Assembly: GCA_964414205.1 (NCBI GenBank)
Contig: CAYPVP010000026.1
Location: 1-17,700 of the forward strand
From: STD2-102 sp964414205
Lineage (GTDB): Bacteria > Bacillota > Clostridia > Christensenellales > CAG-917
Direction of reading: 5' to 3'
Length of the DNA stretch: 17,700 bases
The number at the start of each line of letters is the position of its first letter. Position 1 is the stretch's first letter. The notes beneath the pieces are model-generated. The model searched no databases. It saw only the letters and a program-made list of their open reading frames with translations, and was not told the origin of the DNA. The position numbers were made by a program, and so were the translations under genes. Shown here piece by piece: positions 7,344 through 14,264 of the stretch.

Positions 7344-7379
7344 AAATAAAAAAGCACACATTGACTTTTCAAGGTGCGC
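7344..7379 (-). terminator. Riboswitch-linked intrinsic terminator (expression platform)
   Basis: On the - strand GCGCACCTTGA (7379-7369) pairs with TCAATGTGTGC (7364-7354) over 11 positions with one mismatch and one G-U pair, around an AAAG loop, followed by six T. It starts at the last bases of the c-di-GMP aptamer and lies just before the ribosome binding site (7328-7324). This is the arrangement of a transcription-terminating riboswitch. Confidence 0.85.
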
Positions 7380-7456
7380 GGTATCTGGCTGTCATATCTT
7401 TCGACTTAGACCCTAATAGTTTTGCGTCACACAATTTCTTGTGCTTTGCTTTTCTC
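7376..7456 (-). promoter_or_regulatory. Cyclic-di-GMP-I riboswitch (GEMM-I) upstream of the second TasA-like gene
   Basis: The - strand RNA has AGCAAAG, a hairpin CACAA-GAAA-TTGTG, then TGACGCAAAACTA, GGGTCTAAG, GAAA, TATGACAGCCAG and ATACC. It is nearly identical to the first aptamer over its central 50 bases, including the tetraloop and its receptor. The closing P1 stem is hard to draw: the 5' side reads AGCA where the first aptamer has GGCA, and the 3' side reads TACC. The 3' edge runs straight into the terminator stem, so a choice between aptamer closure and terminator formation is likely. A weak promoter candidate, TTGACT with a 17-base spacer, lies about 35 bases upstream. Confidence 0.92.
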
Positions 7457-7617
7457 ATTTATTTGTCCTAATTTTTGCATATTTAAAAAATAAAGTCAAA
7501 CAAATTTGAATATAATTTTCAATTTTTTTTGTATATTTTGTATGCAGTTTTTGGTAAATATATTTTATTTCAAAATTCATTGGCATAAAATGCACAAAAT
7601 CTGTTTTTGCATTTGGG

Positions 7618-7646
7618 TTGCAAAAAACTTTCTTTAATGATAAAAT
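7618..7646 (+). promoter_or_regulatory. Promoter of the DtxR-type regulator gene
   Basis: TTGCAA (7618-7623), 17 bases, TAAAAT (7641-7646). It is divergent from the TasA-like gene and ends 35 bases before the ATG at 7682. Confidence 0.65.
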
Positions 7647-7681
7647 TGAATGATGATATTCTGTCAATCTGGGAGAAAAAT

Positions 7682-8071
7682 ATGAACAAAACTACAATTT
7701 CAAATGAAGACTATTTGGAAGCAATTTTAGAACTTGACAACGGAGTTGAAGGTGTCAAATCTGTGAAAGTGGCTGAATTGCTTTCTGTTTCAAAAGCAGC
7801 AGTCAGCATTGCCATGAATGATTTGATTGCAAAAGGCCTGGTTGAAAAAGAAAGTTATGGGAACATAAAACTAACAGATGATGGAAGAAACATTGCAAAA
7901 TCAATTTTGAAAAAGCATGAATTTTTGAAAAAATTTCTTTTGGAAATCGGAGTTTCTGAAACCATCGCTTCCGAAGAATGTTGCAAATTGGAACATATTT
8001 TGAGTGATGAAACCTTGGAATGCTTGGAAAAATTTTGTTCAAAAAATTTTGAGAAAAACTCAAAAAAATAG
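7682..8071 (+). CDS. DtxR/MntR-family metal-dependent transcriptional regulator
   Basis: The product is 129 residues. The N-terminal winged helix has SNEDYLEAILEL, VKVAELLSVSKAAVSIAMNDLIAKGLV (helix-turn-helix) and a wing ending IKLTDDG. The dimerisation and metal-binding part has KKHEFLKKFLLEIGV with His79 and EECCKLEHILSDE with Cys101, Glu104 and His105. It lacks the C-terminal SH3-like domain, as MntR does. Asp10 and Glu13 match the manganese-type MntR ligands, while Cys101 matches the Cys102 position of iron-type DtxR, so the metal is uncertain. The start is the ATG at 7682, with GGGAG just upstream; a longer frame back to 7607 would overlap the promoter. It is transcribed divergently from the TasA-like gene and converges on the MATE gene. 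Confidence 0.9.
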   Translation: MNKTTISNEDYLEAILELDNGVEGVKSVKVAELLSVSKAAVSIAMNDLIAKGLVEKESYGNIKLTDDGRNIAKSILKKHEFLKKFLLEIGVSETIASEECCKLEHILSDETLECLEKFCSKNFEKNSKK

Positions 8072-8091
8072 TATTACAGCACCAAAACAAA

Positions 8092-8121
8092 AACTCTTTG
8101 ATTTTTCAATCAAAGTGGTTT
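8092..8121. terminator. Bidirectional terminator between the DtxR and MATE genes
   Basis: CTTTGATT (8096-8103) and AATCAAAG (8108-8115) form the core stem with a 4-base loop, and flanking AAAC/GTTT extends it. The - strand copy has the better T-tract. It sits between two convergent stop codons (8071 and 8122). Confidence 0.7.
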
Positions 8122-9546
8122 CTATTTTCCATTTTTGCCGTTTTCAAGACTTCTATTTTTCATAAATTCATTCATAAAAACATCGAAATATTTTTTCTTT
8201 TCCAAATCCATCGCCTTTTTTTCTTTTATGCTAATTATAAAATAATATGTAAGGCACATAAAAAGTCCTGCTAATGCACTGCATGGAATTGCATAGCCAA
8301 CCAATCCCATTGTTGAATTTTCCAAAGAACTCAAATACCACGACAAAGGAATTCTAATCAAAAATGCAGAAATCAAACCTTGAACCATGACGAAAAATGT
8401 TTTTCCTTTTCCATTAAGATAGCCCATTATAATAAAATAGAACGACAACAGCAAATATTCCCAACCACTAGTGTGCAAATAGTCTTTTGTGAAGCCAACA
8501 ACAACGCTGTCATTGTTGAAAATTCTTGCCAAAATGTCACCACCAAAAACTGTGAATAGTGCTGTTGCCACTCCAAACACACACGATATGACAATTCCAA
8601 TTCTCACTGCTTGATGCGAGCGATGACTCTTTTTTGCACCTTCATTTTGAGAAACAACGGTTGCCATTGTTGACATCATTGCAAGTGGAACAAGGGCAAG
8701 AAAAACAAAAAGTTTTTCAGCAATTCCAACACTGGCAGCCTGTTCAAGCCCCATTTTGTTTATGAATGCCCCAATAATCAAAAATGACAAATTTGTGAGT
8801 CCATCTTGCAAAGCGATTGGCGAACCTATTTTCAAAATCGAAAGCGAAAATTCTTTTTTCAATTTGAAACTATCTTTTGAAAATTCAAAATTCACCTTCT
8901 TTTTTCTGATTACAATCAAAGAAATTATCACACTTACGGCTTGCGCAATGACTGTTGCAATGGCAGCACCAACTGCATCAAGTTTCAAATAGCCAATGAA
9001 AAACAAATCGCCCAAAATGTTTACGATGCAGGCAATAAAAATGAAAAACAATGGTAAATTTGAGTTTCCAAGACCTCTGAAAATTCCACTGATGACATTG
9101 TAGGCAGTGATAAAAATTGTTCCAGCAGAACAAATTATTGTGTATTTTATGCACTTTTCAACTGCTTCTTGTGGCACTGACATCAAGTTGACAAAAGTTC
9201 TTGCCAAACCAATCATCAATGCTGTGATGACAACAGCAAAAATTGCAAACATAACAATGGCGTTTCCGATTGTTGCACCGATTTTGTGGTTTTCTTTTGA
9301 ACCAACAAATTTTCCCACCAAAACAGTGATTCCCATGGTGAAACCCGTGATGATGTTTGTGATTGTTTGCATAATGTGACTGCCAGTTGCAACGGCAGCA
9401 ATGCTTGAAGCATCTCCAAACTGTCCAACAACAATCAAATCTACTGCACCATAAAGTGCTTGCAAAAGCAAAGCACATACAAGCGGAAAAGCAAATTTTA
9501 AAATTTTGGGCAACATTTTGCCTTGCGTAAAGTCCAGATTATTCAT
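8122..9546 (-). CDS. MATE-family multidrug/organic cation exporter
   Basis: The product is 474 residues with about 12 membrane segments in two homologous halves, the standard length and layout of MATE antiporters. Typical signatures are the N-terminal half start FTQGKMLPKILKFAFPLV, LYGAVDLIVVGQFGD, and the second-half counterpart GSPIALQDGLTNLSFLIIGAFIN. The C-terminus is hydrophilic and rich in Lys and Asn. It would export cationic compounds using a sodium or proton gradient; the substrate cannot be inferred. The start is the ATG at 9546, with GGAG four bases upstream, directly after a terminator-like hairpin in the leader. It is a single-gene transcript, convergent with the DtxR gene. Confidence 0.93.
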   Translation of the reverse strand: MNNLDFTQGKMLPKILKFAFPLVCALLLQALYGAVDLIVVGQFGDASSIAAVATGSHIMQTITNIITGFTMGITVLVGKFVGSKENHKIGATIGNAIVMFAIFAVVITALMIGLARTFVNLMSVPQEAVEKCIKYTIICSAGTIFITAYNVISGIFRGLGNSNLPLFFIFIACIVNILGDLFFIGYLKLDAVGAAIATVIAQAVSVIISLIVIRKKKVNFEFSKDSFKLKKEFSLSILKIGSPIALQDGLTNLSFLIIGAFINKMGLEQAASVGIAEKLFVFLALVPLAMMSTMATVVSQNEGAKKSHRSHQAVRIGIVISCVFGVATALFTVFGGDILARIFNNDSVVVGFTKDYLHTSGWEYLLLSFYFIIMGYLNGKGKTFFVMVQGLISAFLIRIPLSWYLSSLENSTMGLVGYAIPCSALAGLFMCLTYYFIISIKEKKAMDLEKKKYFDVFMNEFMKNRSLENGKNGK

Positions 9547-9554
9547 TTTTCTCC

Positions 9555-9594
9555 AAAAAAAACAGATTATAGCAGTTTGAGCAGCTACAATCTG
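9555..9594 (-). promoter_or_regulatory. Terminator-like hairpin in the MATE gene leader (possible attenuator)
   Basis: On the - strand CAGATTGTAGC (9594-9584) pairs with GCTATAATCTG (9573-9563) over 11 positions, one of them G-U, with a 10-base loop. Eight T follow (9562-9555), then at once the ribosome binding site GGAG. A promoter just upstream would start the RNA only a few bases before the hairpin. It could be an attenuator or, as DNA, an inverted-repeat operator. There is too little RNA upstream for an ordinary aptamer. Confidence 0.65.
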
Positions 9595-9603
9595 GCAATT
9601 TCT

Positions 9604-9631
9604 TTTATATGCCTATATATTAACAAATCAA
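9604..9631 (-). promoter_or_regulatory. Promoter of the MATE gene
   Basis: On the - strand TTGATT (9631-9626), 16 bases, TATAAA (9609-9604). Start of transcription is predicted close to 9597, a few bases before the leader hairpin. Confidence 0.6.
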
Positions 9632-9783
9632 TTTTTTTTTTGCAAACCAAATTCAAAAAAAACATTAAATTTTTTTTTGGCTAACTTTAATAATTTGTTT
9701 TTTATTTATTTTTTATTCTTGCGTTATTTATTCATTCTTTATGTTTTTAATAAATAATTATTTATCGATTTAGAGATTTTCTA
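9632..9783. other. Very AT-rich divergent intergenic region
   Basis: This lies between the MATE and hydrogenase-maturation promoters. It is composed mostly of A and T runs with TTTATT-like repeats. I see no gene or stable structure in it. Confidence 0.5.
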
Positions 9784-9811
9784 TTGACTTTTGTTTTCAT
9801 TGACTTATAAT
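9784..9811 (+). promoter_or_regulatory. Promoter of the hydrogenase maturation operon
   Basis: TTGACT (9784-9789), 16 bases, TATAAT (9806-9811), a near-consensus promoter. It leaves an untranslated leader of about 260 bases before the first gene, at 10082. Confidence 0.7.
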
Positions 9812-9875
9812 AGGTTTAAAGAATTTGATATTCTTGCTTTTACATTTATGTGATTGTGAGCATAATCATTACACC

Positions 9876-9935
9876 ATGATGCCAAATCTACAAAATGACA
9901 CTGATTTTTTTCTTTTCATTTGCATTTTGCATCAT
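9876..9935 (+). other. Possible structured element in the 5' leader of the hydrogenase maturation operon
   Basis: Two nested perfect pairings exist: ATGATG (9876-9881) with CATCAT (9930-9935), and CAAAATG (9891-9897) with CATTTTG (9923-9929). An alternative pairing uses ATCAT (9865-9869) with ATGAT (9876-9880). The rest of the leader has only weak hairpins. It matches no riboswitch class that I know, and AT-rich DNA makes chance pairings common. Confidence 0.3.
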
Positions 9936-10081
9936 AAGATTCAATTCTAAATTCTAATCGCAAAGAAATTCTGAGCGAAAAGGCAAATTTGACTTTATAA
10001 TTATGATTTTTTTCATTATAGAATGATTCATAATTCAATTTTACACCTTTTTTTCTCAAATTTTGAAAAGAGGTTTTTTTT

Positions 10082-10345
10082 ATGCAAAACAACGAAACAG
10101 AAAACAAAATTGGAATCATTGGAATTGTCATTGATGACCTTTCAGCAACTGAAAGCGTCAATGAAATTCTTCATGAACACTCATCGCTTTTTCTTGGCAG
10201 AATGGGAATTCCTTGCAAAGAAAGAGGCGTTGCTGTCATCACTTTGATTGCCGACGGAACAATTGACAATTTCAATGCAGTGACTGGCAAACTTGGACGA
10301 ATCAAAGGTTGTTCGGTCAAAGCAATTGTAACAAAATCTAGATAG
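10082..10345 (+). CDS. TM1266-type putative [FeFe]-hydrogenase system regulator
   Basis: The product is 87 residues. IGIIGIVIDDLS near the start, then HSSLFLGRMGIPCKERGVAVITLIADG and LGRIKGCSVKAIVTK, match the small ACT-like or NikR C-domain-like family found beside hydE, hydF and hydG, called the iron-only hydrogenase system regulator. It has no DNA-binding domain of its own, so its regulatory role is inferred in the family from gene neighbourhood. The start is the ATG at 10082, with AAGAGG eight bases upstream, separated by a run of T. It is the first gene of the maturation operon, 18 bases before hydG. Confidence 0.9.
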   Translation: MQNNETENKIGIIGIVIDDLSATESVNEILHEHSSLFLGRMGIPCKERGVAVITLIADGTIDNFNAVTGKLGRIKGCSVKAIVTKSR

Positions 10346-10363
10346 ACAAACAAGGAGCAGATT

Positions 10364-11815
10364 ATGAATTTTTTAAAAAAGTATCAACCATATTTTGATG
10401 AATATGACAAAATGGAAAAGGATTTTATTGATGATGATTTGATTTGGAGCAAATTGAATTTTCATGAAAACCCTTCAAAAGAAGATGTTCGCAGAGTTTT
10501 GAAAAAAGCCGAACAATGTGTCAGGTTGGAGCCTGATGAAGTTGCAATTTTGCTTCAAAACAATGATGAAGAAACATTGAATGAAATGTTCAAAGTCGCC
10601 CACACCCTGAAAGAAGATGTCTATGGTGACAGAATTGTGTTTTTTGCACCACTCTACATCAGTGATGAATGTGCAAACAACTGTTCCTATTGTGGCTTTC
10701 GTTCAAGCAACGCAGAAATGAAAAGAAAGACTTTGACTCTTGAAGAAATTGAAGAAGAAGTCAAAATTATGATTGAAGAAGGTCAAAAACGAACAGTTTT
10801 GGTCTACGGAGAATCGCCACACACACAAGTCGATTTCATGGTTGACACAATAAAAAAGGTTTATGATGTCAAAACTGAACACGGAGCAATTCGCCGTGCC
10901 AACATGAATTGCGCTCCACTCACTGTTGAAGAATTCAAACAACTGCACGATGCAGGAATTGGAACAATTCAAATTTTTCAAGAAACCTACCATCACGAAA
11001 CCTACAAAAAAGTTCACCCTGCAAACACCATCAAAGGTCACTACCGTTGGAGATTGTATGCAATGGATAGAGCGCAACAAGGTGGCTGTGATGACAATGG
11101 TCTTGGTGTTTTGTTTGGGCTTTATGACTGGCGTTTTGAAGTCATGGGGCTTTTGTATCACACAATTCATTTGGAAGAAACTTTCAATGGTGTTGGTCCT
11201 CACACTGTTTCATTTCCACGAATCACCCCTGCAAAAGGAACACCATATTCTGAACACCCTGAATATGCAGTCAGCGACAAAGACTTCAAAAAACTTGTTG
11301 CCATTTTGCGACTTGCCATTCCTTACACAGGTTTGATTTGCACTGCAAGAGAATCTGATGAGGTTCGCAGAGAAGTTTTGCCATTTGGCGTTTCGCAAAT
11401 TGATGCAGGAACAAGAATTGGTGTTGGTGCCTATGCCAAAGCAAAAAAAGCAAACACAATGAAAGACAGCGAACAGTTTACAATTGGAGATGAGCGCTCT
11501 CTTGATTTTGTGGTTCAAGAAATTTGCAAAATGGGAGCAATTCCATCTTTCTGCACTGCATGCTATCGTGCTGGAAGAACAGGTGAAGCATTCATGAAAG
11601 TGGCAAAATCGAAATTTGTGCACAATTTTTGCATTCCAAACGCAATTTTCACTTTCAAAGAATATTTGCTTGACTACGCATCGCCTGAAACAAAAATTCT
11701 TGGTGAAAAAGTCATTCAAGAACACTTGAAACAATTTGAAGGCGAAAAAATCATGGATAAAATCAATGAACTTTTGAATCGTCTTGAAAATGGAGAACGA
11801 GATTTACGCCTATGA
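10364..11815 (+). CDS. hydG: [FeFe] hydrogenase H-cluster radical SAM maturase HydG
   Basis: The product is 483 residues, the family's usual length. HydG is a radical SAM tyrosine lyase that cleaves tyrosine to p-cresol and supplies the CO and cyanide ligands for the H-cluster. The radical SAM cluster motif is C103-x3-C107-x2-C110 (CANNCSYC) within PLYISDECANNCSYCGF. The C-terminal extension binding the auxiliary cluster is C397-x2-C400-x22-C423 (FCTACYRAGRTG...NFC). Conserved stretches such as VYGESP, GIGTIQIFQETYH and GVGPHTVSFPRI are intact. AAGGAG lies six bases before the ATG. Its stop codon overlaps the hydE start (ATGA). Confidence 0.98.
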   Translation: MNFLKKYQPYFDEYDKMEKDFIDDDLIWSKLNFHENPSKEDVRRVLKKAEQCVRLEPDEVAILLQNNDEETLNEMFKVAHTLKEDVYGDRIVFFAPLYISDECANNCSYCGFRSSNAEMKRKTLTLEEIEEEVKIMIEEGQKRTVLVYGESPHTQVDFMVDTIKKVYDVKTEHGAIRRANMNCAPLTVEEFKQLHDAGIGTIQIFQETYHHETYKKVHPANTIKGHYRWRLYAMDRAQQGGCDDNGLGVLFGLYDWRFEVMGLLYHTIHLEETFNGVGPHTVSFPRITPAKGTPYSEHPEYAVSDKDFKKLVAILRLAIPYTGLICTARESDEVRREVLPFGVSQIDAGTRIGVGAYAKAKKANTMKDSEQFTIGDERSLDFVVQEICKMGAIPSFCTACYRAGRTGEAFMKVAKSKFVHNFCIPNAIFTFKEYLLDYASPETKILGEKVIQEHLKQFEGEKIMDKINELLNRLENGERDLRL

Positions 11816-12879
11816 TTTTGAATGAATTTCAAAACATATTGCAAACAGCCAACAAAAAAGAATTGATTGAAGAATTGAAGATTTTGCTTTCTGCTCCAAA
11901 TGAAGAAAATTTTGTTGACTTGCAAAAAATGTCAAAATCACTCAGAGAAAAAAACTATGGAAACAAAGTTTTTTTTCGTGGGTTGCTTGAAATTTCTTCA
12001 TTTTGCAAACAAAACTGTCACTATTGTGGCTTGAATTGTTCAAACCACAATGCTGTGAGGTTTCGCCTTTCAGAACAAGAAATTTTGAGTGCTGTCAACC
12101 ATGGTTTTGATTTGGGTTTGAGAACTGTTGTTTTGCAAGGAGGAGATGACCCTTTTTTTGATGATACCTACGTTGCAAAAATTGTTGAAAAAATCAAAAT
12201 TTTGCACCCAAACATGGCAGTCACTCTTTCACTTGGAGAAAAATCTTTTGAAAGTTACAAAACTTTTTTCAATGCAGGTGCTGACAGATATTTGTTGCGA
12301 CACGAAACAGCAAACGAAAAACACTATCAAATTTTGCATGACAGCAAGCAGTTGCTTTCAAACAGAAAAAAATGTTTGTTTTGGTTGAAAGAAATTGGAT
12401 TTCAAGTTGGCTCAGGTTTCATGGTTGATTCCCCTTTTCAAAGCGAAGAAACCCTTGCTGATGATTTAATTTTTTTGCGAGAACTTCAACCTGAAATGGT
12501 TGGAATTGGACCTTTCATTCCACAAAAAGACACAATGTTTGCTGACTTTTCTGCTCCAAACTGCAAAAACACTTTGACAATGCTTGCGATTGTTCGCATT
12601 TTGCTTCCAAAATCGCTCATTCCTGCAACAACTGCCCTTGCAACAATAGATGAAATGGCAAGATTTGAAGCATTGAAAAATTCGGCAAATGTTTTGATGC
12701 CAAATCTTTCGCCAGAGAAACACAAAAAAGACTACGCCATCTATGACAACAAAAAAGCAATTGGATTCGAGTCGGTGCAAGCGCTTGACAAACTTTCACA
12801 AACACTCAAAAACTTTGCTCTATGCCCCGATTTTTCGCGAGGCGACCATTTGAATTTTCAAGGAGGAAAAAATGAATGA
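11812..12879 (+). CDS. hydE: [FeFe] hydrogenase H-cluster radical SAM maturase HydE
   Basis: The product is 355 residues. HydE is a radical SAM enzyme of the biotin-synthase-like branch that acts on the HydG-derived iron synthon while the 2Fe subcluster is built. The cluster motif is C65-x3-C69-x2-C72 (CKQNCHYC), preceded by FFRGLLEISSF. TVVLQGGDDP, YLLRHETA and GIGPFIPQKDT are typical HydE segments. No second cluster is obvious; only scattered Cys residues occur near the C-terminus (LCPDF). The start overlaps the hydG stop by four bases and the 3' end overlaps hydF by eight, so translation is coupled along the operon. Confidence 0.97.
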   Translation: MILNEFQNILQTANKKELIEELKILLSAPNEENFVDLQKMSKSLREKNYGNKVFFRGLLEISSFCKQNCHYCGLNCSNHNAVRFRLSEQEILSAVNHGFDLGLRTVVLQGGDDPFFDDTYVAKIVEKIKILHPNMAVTLSLGEKSFESYKTFFNAGADRYLLRHETANEKHYQILHDSKQLLSNRKKCLFWLKEIGFQVGSGFMVDSPFQSEETLADDLIFLRELQPEMVGIGPFIPQKDTMFADFSAPNCKNTLTMLAIVRILLPKSLIPATTALATIDEMARFEALKNSANVLMPNLSPEKHKKDYAIYDNKKAIGFESVQALDKLSQTLKNFALCPDFSRGDHLNFQGGKNE

Positions 12880-14089
12880 TTTGAACCAAACCCCACTTTC
12901 CAGCCGATTTATCATTGGAATTTTCGGCAAACAAAATGTTGGAAAATCTTCACTCATCAATGCTTTGACTGGGCAAGAAATTGCTGTCACTTCTGAAATT
13001 GCTGGCACAACAACTGACCCTATTTTCAAAAATATGGAACTTTTGCCACTTGGTCCAATCACATTTGTTGACACAGCAGGGCTTGATGACATTTCTCAAC
13101 TTGGAGAAAAAAGAATTGAAAAAACCAATGAAATTTTGCGAAAAGTCAACATGGCAATTCTTGTTGTTTCACACAGTGCAGAAATTTCTCAATTTGAAAT
13201 TGAGTTTGTGGAACAAATGAAAAAAGCAGATGTAAAAACTTTTGTCGTCGTCAACAAATCTGAACTCCGAAACGACAATCGCAAATTGATTTTTGACATT
13301 GAAAACAAATTGAAAACGCCATATGTTTTGGCAAGTGCAAGACTTGGGTTTGGAATTGACAAAATCAAAGATACCATCATTGAAAATGCAAGTTTTGAAA
13401 TTGAACCTGAACTTTTTGATGGAATTGTTGACAAGAATGAACTTGTGGTTTTGGTGACTCCTATTGACAATTCTGCACCAAAAGGAAGATTGATTTTGCC
13501 ACAACAACAAGCAATTCGCAACTTGCTTGACAAAGGCAATTCAATTATGATTTCAAAAGACACCGAACTTGAACAAACATTAAAATTTTTGTCTGAAAAA
13601 CCAAAACTTGTTGTGACAGATTCACAAGCATTCAAAAAAGTTGATGAAATTTTGAAAAATCAAATTCCTTTGACTTCATTTTCAATTTTGTTTGCAAGAC
13701 AAAAAGGTGATTTGCAAATTTTGGAAAATGGTGCAAAAAAAATTTTTCAACTTGAAGATGGTGACAAAGTGTTGATTGCAGAAGGTTGCACTCATCATCG
13801 CAAAGATGACGACATTGGAACACACAAAATTCCAAAACTTATGCTTGAAAAAACACAGAAAAAATTGGAATTTGAATGGTCGGTCGGTTCATCGTTTCCA
13901 AAATATCTTGATGATTTCAAATTGATTGTTCATTGTGGTGGCTGTATGCTGAATCGAAAAGAAATGAATTATAGAATTTCGCAAGCACAAAATCATGGAA
14001 TTGCAATCACCAACTACGGAATGGCTCTTGCATCTTTGACAGGAATTTTGGACAAAGCAATGACTCCATTTCAAAATTTGAAAGAATAA
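12872..14089 (+). CDS. hydF: [FeFe] hydrogenase H-cluster maturation GTPase HydF
   Basis: The product is 405 residues. The N-terminal GTPase domain has the P-loop GKQNVGKS (19-26), a switch region with TTTDP, G3 DTAG (67-70) and G4 NKSE (128-131). A dimerisation domain follows. The C-terminal cluster domain has the HydF signature C306-x-H308, then about 45 residues, then H354-C355-x2-C358 (HCGGC). HydF is the scaffold on which the 2Fe precursor is completed and handed to the hydrogenase. AAGGAGG lies inside the end of hydE, six bases before the ATG. It is the last gene of the operon, followed by a long terminator hairpin. Confidence 0.98.
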   Translation: MNDLNQTPLSSRFIIGIFGKQNVGKSSLINALTGQEIAVTSEIAGTTTDPIFKNMELLPLGPITFVDTAGLDDISQLGEKRIEKTNEILRKVNMAILVVSHSAEISQFEIEFVEQMKKADVKTFVVVNKSELRNDNRKLIFDIENKLKTPYVLASARLGFGIDKIKDTIIENASFEIEPELFDGIVDKNELVVLVTPIDNSAPKGRLILPQQQAIRNLLDKGNSIMISKDTELEQTLKFLSEKPKLVVTDSQAFKKVDEILKNQIPLTSFSILFARQKGDLQILENGAKKIFQLEDGDKVLIAEGCTHHRKDDDIGTHKIPKLMLEKTQKKLEFEWSVGSSFPKYLDDFKLIVHCGGCMLNRKEMNYRISQAQNHGIAITNYGMALASLTGILDKAMTPFQNLKE

Positions 14090-14103
14090 CTATAACGAAT
14101 AAA

Positions 14104-14157
14104 AAATATAGAGATTAAGATGTCATTTCTTGATTTCTATATTTGATTGTTTTATTT
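14104..14157. terminator. Long bidirectional terminator between the hyd operon and the GNAT operon
   Basis: Arms 14104-14120 and 14128-14144 pair over 17 positions, with a few G-U pairs and a 7-base loop (outer AAATATAGA/TCTATATTT). A T-rich tail follows on the + strand (GATTGTTTTATTT), and on the - strand a TATTTTTTATT tail follows, so it can serve both convergent operons. Confidence 0.8.
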
Positions 14158-14162
14158 CAGTT

Positions 14163-14230
14163 TTTTATTTGAGTGTTTGTTAAAGTCTTTATTTTAGTTT
14201 TTATTTGAGTGTTTGTTAAAGTCTTTATTT
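14163..14230. repeat. Two-copy 36-base tandem repeat with a partial third copy
   Basis: A 32-base unit beginning TTTTATTTGAGTG and containing GTTTGTTAAAGTC occurs at 14163-14194 and, without a change, at 14199-14230, so the period is 36 bases. A third partial copy (TTTATTTGAGTG, then GAGTG again) follows to about 14245. It lies in the 3' untranslated region of the GNAT operon. Confidence 0.85.
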
Positions 14231-14264
14231 GAGTGTTTTTTGAGTGCGTTTCATTTTTGCAAAG

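Noticed and set aside
9566..9571. TATAAT on the - strand inside the MATE leader hairpin as a -10 box
   Set aside because: No acceptable -35 at 16-18 bases; the upstream TTGATT-16-TATAAA fits better and the TATAAT is explained by the hairpin arm.
10703..11734. Large - strand frames inside hydG
   Set aside because: hydG is intact with all cluster motifs on the + strand; the antisense frames are Phe/Cys-rich shadows without start signals.
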